A stretch of 64,000 nucleotides of DNA from Patiria miniata (lineage: Eukaryota; Echinodermata; Asteroidea; Valvatida; Asterinidae): the NCBI RefSeq assembly GCF_015706575.1, contig NW_024037072.1, positions 17,113,162-17,177,161 on the forward strand, written 5' to 3'. The notes beneath the pieces are model-generated. The model was not told the origin of the DNA. It did not search any database and saw only the letters and a list, made by a program, of their open reading frames with translations. A program made the position numbers and the translations under genes. This document shows positions 59,359 through 64,000 of this stretch, piece by piece; the stretch's first letter is position 1; the number at the start of each line of letters is the position of its first letter.

Positions 59359-59690
59359 GGCCAAAAAAAATAAAAGTCGGTCTCTGGTCAGCGCGCGCGC
59401 GTCGATTTTAATCATGCGCGTCGTAGCTCCAACAGCGCCCTCTATTTCTGCACCTGCTCAATTTTTTTTTACCAAAGAGCAACAAGGAATGGGAAATTGC
59501 ACAGAGGCAAATGATCGAAAGCACCAAGGCAAATTGTGGAGGACACCAATGTATATGAGGACACTACAAAAGCAAAATAGTACCCCACCTTGTCTGTACT
59601 ATCCAAGCTTGAAGAAAAGAAAAAAAAAGCCGCGTGGCCGCGTCAATTCCGGAACTTTGGTCTGACCAGAGACCGAATTTTTTTTGGGCC
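59359..59690. mobile_element. Harbinger-type MITE, 332 bp, TTA target duplication
   Basis: The ends GGCC...A-run...CGGTCTCTGGTCAG (to 59391) and CTGACCAGAGACCG...T-run...GGCC (59662-59690) are inverted repeats. TTA flanks both sides (59356-59358 and 59691-59693). A 3-bp TTA/TWA duplication is typical of PIF/Harbinger elements. It is inserted exactly at the end of the first SINE tail copy. Confidence 0.7.
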
Positions 59691-59744
59691 TTAATAATAG
59701 TTAATGCGGTACCCGCTGTTATGTATATTAGATTCGAACCAGCC

Positions 59745-59941
59745 AACCGATCTCGGTGGTCGAGTGGTAAGACGTCTGCACTAGAAAGCGGAAGGTCGTG
59801 CGTCGAGTCCCACCCGAGTAAATTTTTCCAACTTTCACTCGGGAGGTAACACACTGAGTATACTGTGTTTATACGTCGGTGAAGGGCAAAAACATAATTT
59901 GATTTACATCAGCCCGACGCAAAAATTCCATCTTATTAATA
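59745..59941 (+). mobile_element. tRNA-derived SINE
   Basis: The head at 59752-59819 has an A-box-like TGGTCGAGTGG and a B-box-like GGTCGTGCGTCGAGTCC. It also has a CTCGG/CCGAG acceptor remnant and an anticodon-arm-like TCTGC...GCGGA, so it looks like a decayed tRNA promoter region. The tail after 59820 repeats at 59250-59358. The shortened acceptor stem and 8-nt anticodon loop argue against a working tRNA gene. Confidence 0.6.
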
Positions 59942-59954
59942 GTCATACCGATAT

Positions 59955-60586
59955 ATTCATGTTCAAGTTAACAGAACAACCCTTTTCGTTCCTTCTAATC
60001 TTTTTTTCACCGCAGTCTAAGACACTTATGGTGTATCCAACTAGGTCACGTAACAAACACCATGTCCCTTGCCCTACACTCGCAGGACTCACTCCAAGAG
60101 CACTTTGAGATGTTACGGGCCGCGTCTCTGGAACGCCTCGGATGATGTTGGTCAATTGAAATGCTTCTAAAAGAGAACTTTGACTTTTCAATTTTTGATA
60201 ACTTTTCTAAATGTCTGCGATCTTTAATATTTCTTTTATAAAACTGTACTTACTTGTCTTTCATTACGCAATACTTTGTACTGTCTGTCTCTTTGTCCTG
60301 TGCTTTTTTTGTTTCCTGTCATATTTGTATTGATCGGTATGTGTTTTTCATTATCATTTCTCTTACAACTGTTTCCCTGCGTTTTAAGATATGTTTATAC
60401 ACGCTTCGACTCCTTGCATTTCCCTGCATAGCTTTTATTCAGATTTTGCTTTAATTTAATATTAATATATTTGTATTCATAACGATTTGAAATTATGGTA
60501 ATAAATTTCTACTTGAATTGAATGAAAAAAAAGATAAACGACAATACATTTCAACTTCAAAATACCTATTTCAAATTGCATCTCAC
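59955..60586 (-). other. Intron sequence
   Basis: Follows the donor of the Ig exon at 60587-60784. AT-rich, no gene seen. Confidence 0.45.
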
Positions 60587-60784
60587 CTCTTACAGCGATC
60601 GATACAGTCATACTGTCGATCAGCTCACCATCTGCGTCGAATGCTTCGCATTGTAGTGTCTTTCTATGGATATCTCTGTTAGGTGTCACAATGACACTAC
60701 TGCTAACGCTGAATCCGCCGATGGTGTCGACGCTTCTGTTACTGACTGGTTTCACTCGCTGGCCAGCCAAAGTCCACACAAGTT
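60587..60784 (-). CDS. Immunoglobulin domain exon, second half
   Basis: The acceptor TTTGTAG precedes 60784 and a donor GTGAGA follows 60587; phase 1 at both ends. The product reads LVWTLAGQRVKPVSNRS, then FSVSSSVIVTPNRD, KTLQCEAFDADGELIDS and MTVSIAVRG. The Trp of VWTL and the Cys of LQCEAF are the conserved core residues. The partner Cys (FTCTV) is on the previous exon at 61425-61550. Together they form one complete Ig-like domain of a surface or secreted protein, just before the second MAM domain. Confidence 0.85.
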
Positions 60785-61424
60785 CTACAAAGAGAGTTCA
60801 AAAGAAAGTGACCAAGTTGGAAAAAAATGTGGCTGGCTCCATTTAACATAAATAACAAAGGACTAATTTTCATGTTATTAACTAGTAACTGTTACAATTG
60901 CACATTATTTGCACAAGTTATCTCCATTTTAATAAAAAATACCACAGAATTCAGTTGTAATTGAAAATGCCTTTTAAATACAATGAACAAATGGGGGTTC
61001 ATACCTCCTTGAATGAACAAAACTTGAAATGAAAAAAAAAAAATCACCATCATCATTTCAGAAAGAAATTGATTTGTTCCTTATATTTCAAACACAAAAT
61101 CTGACATAAAATAATGTTTCAGTCTTGACTCAAATATTAAAATCTCATTTGTATTTAAATGCCTGTGTGTTGTCTACGGTTCTCACTCGGCTGAATAGCT
61201 TCAAAGCGTTTCGCATTTTACGGACAGCTGTAAAAAAAAAAAAAAGGGGGGGGGTTCCTTTTTGTAAGCATTCTCCTGGTAGCATGGACCGATTTCAGTC
61301 ATTCTTTTTTTGTCACGAGTGGAAGAACATGCTCATTTAATACAGGTACTATCTGGATTGACGCATCGAACTAAACTGCTTGTTATGGGGAAATATTTAT
61401 CCAGTTCACTTTCTTTTGACTCAC
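60785..61424 (-). other. Intron inside the Ig domain
   Basis: No gene seen. It has A- and G-runs at about 61230-61255. Confidence 0.5.
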
Positions 61425-61550
61425 CCTGTACCTCGCGGTTGACGTCTAGTACCGTGCACGTAAATGGATGATCTCTTTCCGCAAGGACTGCCTCTCCACC
61501 ATCTGAAGGAAAGTCTCCAGTTGCATCGAAGAGGAACATTCGAGGGATAA
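61425..61550 (-). CDS. Immunoglobulin domain exon, first half
   Basis: A strong acceptor (CCTTTCCCCCAG) precedes 61550 and a consensus donor GTGAGT follows 61425; phase 1 at both ends. It encodes IPRMFLFDATGDFPSDGGEA, then VLAERDHPFTCTVLDVNREV and Q. The FTCTV Cys is the first core Cys of the Ig fold. Joined to the exon at 60587-60784 it gives NREVQELVWTLAG, with the expected spacing to Trp. It follows the MAM exon at 61930-62139. Confidence 0.8.
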
Positions 61551-61929
61551 CTGGGGGAAAGGAAGGATCCCAATCACGGAGACAAACAACGTAGGATGAT
61601 GATACGAGGAAATGAATATAAGATAGAAATGTAGGCGTTACCAATCGAGTTTTGCCGTTCTGATTGTGTTTGATAAACATAGATAACATCCAGATGATTT
61701 GTTTTCCTCGTTCGTTTAAAAAGGCAATTGAAACCAATAAAGTTTCATCAATAAAGTATATGATTGATAATTATTTATCACTAACGCCAAGTTCCTTTCA
61801 AGTTTCAAAACATTCGACATTGTCAAGGGGTGATTCGCGTAAATACCGCGGAAGATTTTGCCATAATTTACCAAATCCGGGGTAGTGGTAAAGTTTTTCA
61901 GGTTTGAATAGAGAGAAAGCAAATCATAC
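61551..61929 (-). other. Intron sequence
   Basis: Between the first MAM domain and the Ig domain. No gene seen. Confidence 0.5.
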
Positions 61930-62139
61930 CAGTATTAATGTCATCGATTGCAATGTACAACCCATAGTCGCCACCTTTGTCTGCCTCAAGAGCAATTTGA
62001 AATTCCGATGTAGCATTTCTCACACAACTCCTGGCTTTTAACCAAACCCTTGGATTCGTATATTGACCGCTTCTGGTTAAGATGATTTCACCCTCGCTGA
62101 TTGTGTGATATACTGGAAGCTTGTACACATTGAGGGCCC
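61930..62139 (-). CDS. MAM domain exon (C-terminal half, first MAM)
   Basis: The acceptor TTTGACAG precedes 62139 and a donor GTATGA follows 61930; phase 1 at both ends. It encodes ALNVYKLPVYHTISEGEIIL, then VWLKARSCVRNATSEFQIAL and DYGLYIAIDDINT. It is the twin of 10376-10591, with almost identical DNA around RSCVRNATSEFQIALEA and small length differences before DYGLYIAIDD. It continues the domain begun on 63041-63193. Confidence 0.88.
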
Positions 62140-63040
62140 CTGTCAAACCAATACAAACATAATAACGACGAAATGAATCATTTATTCATTTTTTCTGTTT
62201 ACTCATTGAAAGATTATTGTATTTTATAATGCAGAGGTAATAATGTAGAATCTGAGTATGTGTTTTTTTTTCATCATGAGGATTCTGCATCTGTATTCTG
62301 TTTTGGAATCAAATTTAAAGAAAATAGTATCGTTATACCCTTTTTTGGTTTACATATTAAAAGCTTTCACATTTGACAAAGACATTCCAACTGACTCAAA
62401 TCGGTACAAATGTTATATTTATGGTATGGTATGGAAATATTGTTTTCCCTATATGCATTCTGGTTAGTCAGGTGGCTTTCAGCTCTTGTTTAAGTCGGTA
62501 TTGTAGATAAGGCTAGGCAAAAACTAAATAGTTTGCACATGGCCTTTGGTAACCATAAAACTCTAAATACTTTTGTTCGGTGCCATGTTGACCCCTAATC
62601 AAATTTCATGCTAATCGGCAAAGGCGTTCGGTGAGGAGGTCTTGCAGGAAGTATCAGATGGGGATTGTGTATCCCGGCCATGATATAGGTTAACTTCTGC
62701 GGGGGAAGGAAGGACTTAATAAACCTTACACAATGATAATGGACGCTTTTTTTGTAATAAAAAAAATGCAGCCAGTAAGTCAATCGTAAATGTCTACCAC
62801 GGCAAATAGTGCAAAAAACCATAGCGAGTTATTACATTTCACAACGACGTTTCTAGGTGATACCTAAGTCCTCACTGGATAGTTTCTGAGAATGGTGACA
62901 ACATTTTGGTCACGAATATGGAATTTTGTTTTAATACAAAATAAAACACCCTTTAAGTTGCAATGCTTGGATAGAACATTTTAATTGGATGCAGTGAGTC
63001 ATCTTAATCATACATTGTGAAAATCGTTTGGAAGCCTTAC
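62140..63040 (-). other. Intron within the first MAM domain
   Basis: No coding match. It shares several short blocks with the intron at 10592-13123 in matching order (for example ACGAAATGAATCATTTAT and the TTTGACA(A/C)AGACATTC region). Confidence 0.6.
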
Positions 63041-63193
63041 CCATGCCTAGTCCATACACATTGTACCAGAAACTGAAACACCACTTGTTTCCTGGCTGTT
63101 CTCTACTTGGCGAAACGACAGGGCTGACAAGTACAGCGTCTCTGCCTCCATAACCATATAACGCTTCACACAAGATAAAGTGGCCACTCGCAT
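63041..63193 (-). CDS. MAM domain exon (middle, first MAM)
   Basis: The acceptor CCCTGCACAG precedes 63193 and a donor GTAAGG follows 63041; phase 1 at both ends. It encodes ASGHFILCEALYGYGGRDAV, then LVSPVVSPSREQPGNKW and CFSFWYNVYGLGM, the SP and CFxFWY core of the domain. The exon for the start of this MAM domain is not found before the window end, so it lies beyond 64000 or past the LINE insertion. Confidence 0.87.
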
Positions 63194-63592
63194 CTGTGCA
63201 GGGCAGGGATTTTTTCATAGAGTAAACAAAAACAGATGACTTTGGAAGAAATGTTGCATTGATGATTAAAAGACGATCGGCAGATATTCTTGACAATTTA
63301 GGAGAGGCACGAGTTGGCTTGTATTCCTTAAAGCGATTTATTTGGTTAAGTCAAGGCAATTTGAAAAAATGCACATTTTTAGCGACGTCTCTTGGGCAAG
63401 ATTTTTTTTATGACACGAAATCAATACAGCATTTCTATAAATTTAACTCATGATCATAAGGTTCGAAATTATTGACTAATGTAATGATTTTATCATAACA
63501 ATAGTCAAGAAGACAGCCTCTACGCGGCCTCCTCTCCTAGTAGCTGTGTCAGCGAAACTAATGTCTTCCTCCGCTCCCAGCGACCTCAACAT
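63194..63592. other. Intron sequence and LINE 5' flank
   Basis: No gene seen. The LINE-derived sequence appears to begin at about 63510. Confidence 0.4.
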
Positions 63593-64000
63593 CCGAGGCA
63601 GCACGCGTCCTTTTCAGGACGGGCGGACCTATCCGTCGAAAGCCTCGCAATCATGCAGTTCAACGTCGAAGGGCTCACCATCGCCAAGCTCGACATCCTT
63701 GAGCAGATGGACACTAAGAACAAGGCAACTGTCGTCCTACTCCAGGAAACACACAAGAAGAACGATGCCATCCTTAAGCCCCCCAGGTTTATGCTAGCCG
63801 GCCACACCAAAAGCAAACATCACGGCCTGGCAAAATTTGTCCAAGATGGCGCGTCCTGGTACAGGAGACCACTGAGGTGAACGTCTACAAGCCACCATCG
63901 AGCCGACTAGATCAAGGCTCACCGCCAGACTTCCCTGCCCCAGCCTTGTACGCCGGCGATTTTAACAGCTGACACATCGACTGGGGGTATAAGACAATCA
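63593..64000 (+). pseudogene. LINE endonuclease (APE-type), 5' part, runs off the window
   Basis: Reads SVESLAIMQFNVEGLTIAKL, then KNKATVVLLQETHKKND and GHTKSKHHGLAKFVQDGAS, matching the QFNVEGL and QETH catalytic motifs of apurinic-type endonucleases in non-LTR retrotransposons. After a frame change near 63860 it continues VNVYKPPSSRLDQG and YAGDFNS, with a stop just after GDFNS where an active copy has D-x-N-x-H. The enzyme would nick target DNA for insertion; this copy is inactive. It is a different family from the minus-strand LINE at 49180-50430. Confidence 0.75.

Larger units (their letters stand above)
59233..59954. mobile_element. Composite insertion flanked by a 13-bp direct repeat
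   Basis: GTCATACCGATAT occurs at 59233-59245 and 59942-59954 and would be the target-site duplication. The 696 bp inside hold two copies of a SINE tail sequence (about 59250-59358 and 59829-59939, sharing AACTTTCACTCGGGAGGTAA and AAAATTCCATCTTA), with a MITE between them. Confidence 0.65.
10376..63193 (-). other. Span of a MAM/Ig multidomain host gene
   Basis: Seven exons in one orientation read, in order: MAM middle, MAM end, Ig first half, Ig second half, MAM start, MAM middle, MAM end. Every visible exon begins with two bases completing a codon and ends with one base of the next (phase 1-1). All junctions therefore stay in frame, including the long jump from 58411 to 13270. MAM and Ig modules are extracellular adhesion domains, so a secreted or surface protein is likely. 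The first exon (MAM start for the upstream domain, signal peptide) lies beyond the window, and the 3' end is not identified. Whether the 58-kb and 13-kb exons are really spliced together is inferred from phase, order and domain completeness. Confidence 0.6.

Noticed and set aside
59752-59819. A functional tRNA-Ser-like gene
   Set aside because: The acceptor stem is short and the anticodon loop does not fit 7 nt. The sequence continues into a tail that is repeated nearby, so a SINE is the better call.

Overview
The window is nuclear DNA of an animal, most likely a marine invertebrate. Evidence: spliced MAM and immunoglobulin-domain exons with phase-1 introns, BEL/Pao, LINE, THAP-DDE and foldback elements, and very large CRE-rich (TGACGTCA) repeat arrays. 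A deuterostome such as an echinoderm, hemichordate or lancelet is my guess, but the species cannot be fixed from sequence alone. About half the window is repetitive.

Layout: 1-3970 is a BEL/Pao LTR retrotransposon fossil (minus strand). 4603-7067 is a decayed THAP/DDE DNA transposon (minus). 7333-9778 holds small MITE and foldback elements. 10376-13270 holds two MAM exons (minus). 13548-14157 is a foldback element. 14669-34510, 39914-47340 and 56390-57910 are arrays of about 148-bp and 170-bp monomers joined into larger units. The units are punctuated by CTAG junctions and perfect hairpins, and look like tandem non-autonomous Helentron-type elements. 35745-39300 is a GC-rich parvovirus-like fossil (plus strand) between two repeat blocks. 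47880-50430 holds LINE fragments (minus). 51416-55992 is a 4.6-kb imperfect palindrome. 58411-63193 holds five more MAM/Ig exons (minus). 63593-64000 is the start of a LINE endonuclease (plus), running off the window.

The only convincing host gene is a minus-strand MAM-Ig-MAM gene whose exons lie at both ends of the window. All seven visible exons start and end in phase 1. The MAM start exon at 58411-58539 joins in phase to the MAM middle exon at 13124-13270, which implies an intron of about 45 kb. That intron would contain nearly all the satellite-like arrays, the parvoviral fossil, the palindrome and the LINE fragments. The 10-13 kb exon pair is a recent copy of the 62-63 kb pair, introns included.

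The most unusual signal is the hairpin and CTAG system of the arrays. Stems show compensatory base changes between copies, and the motif after each CTAG matches the left arm of a hairpin class found just before other CTAG sites.
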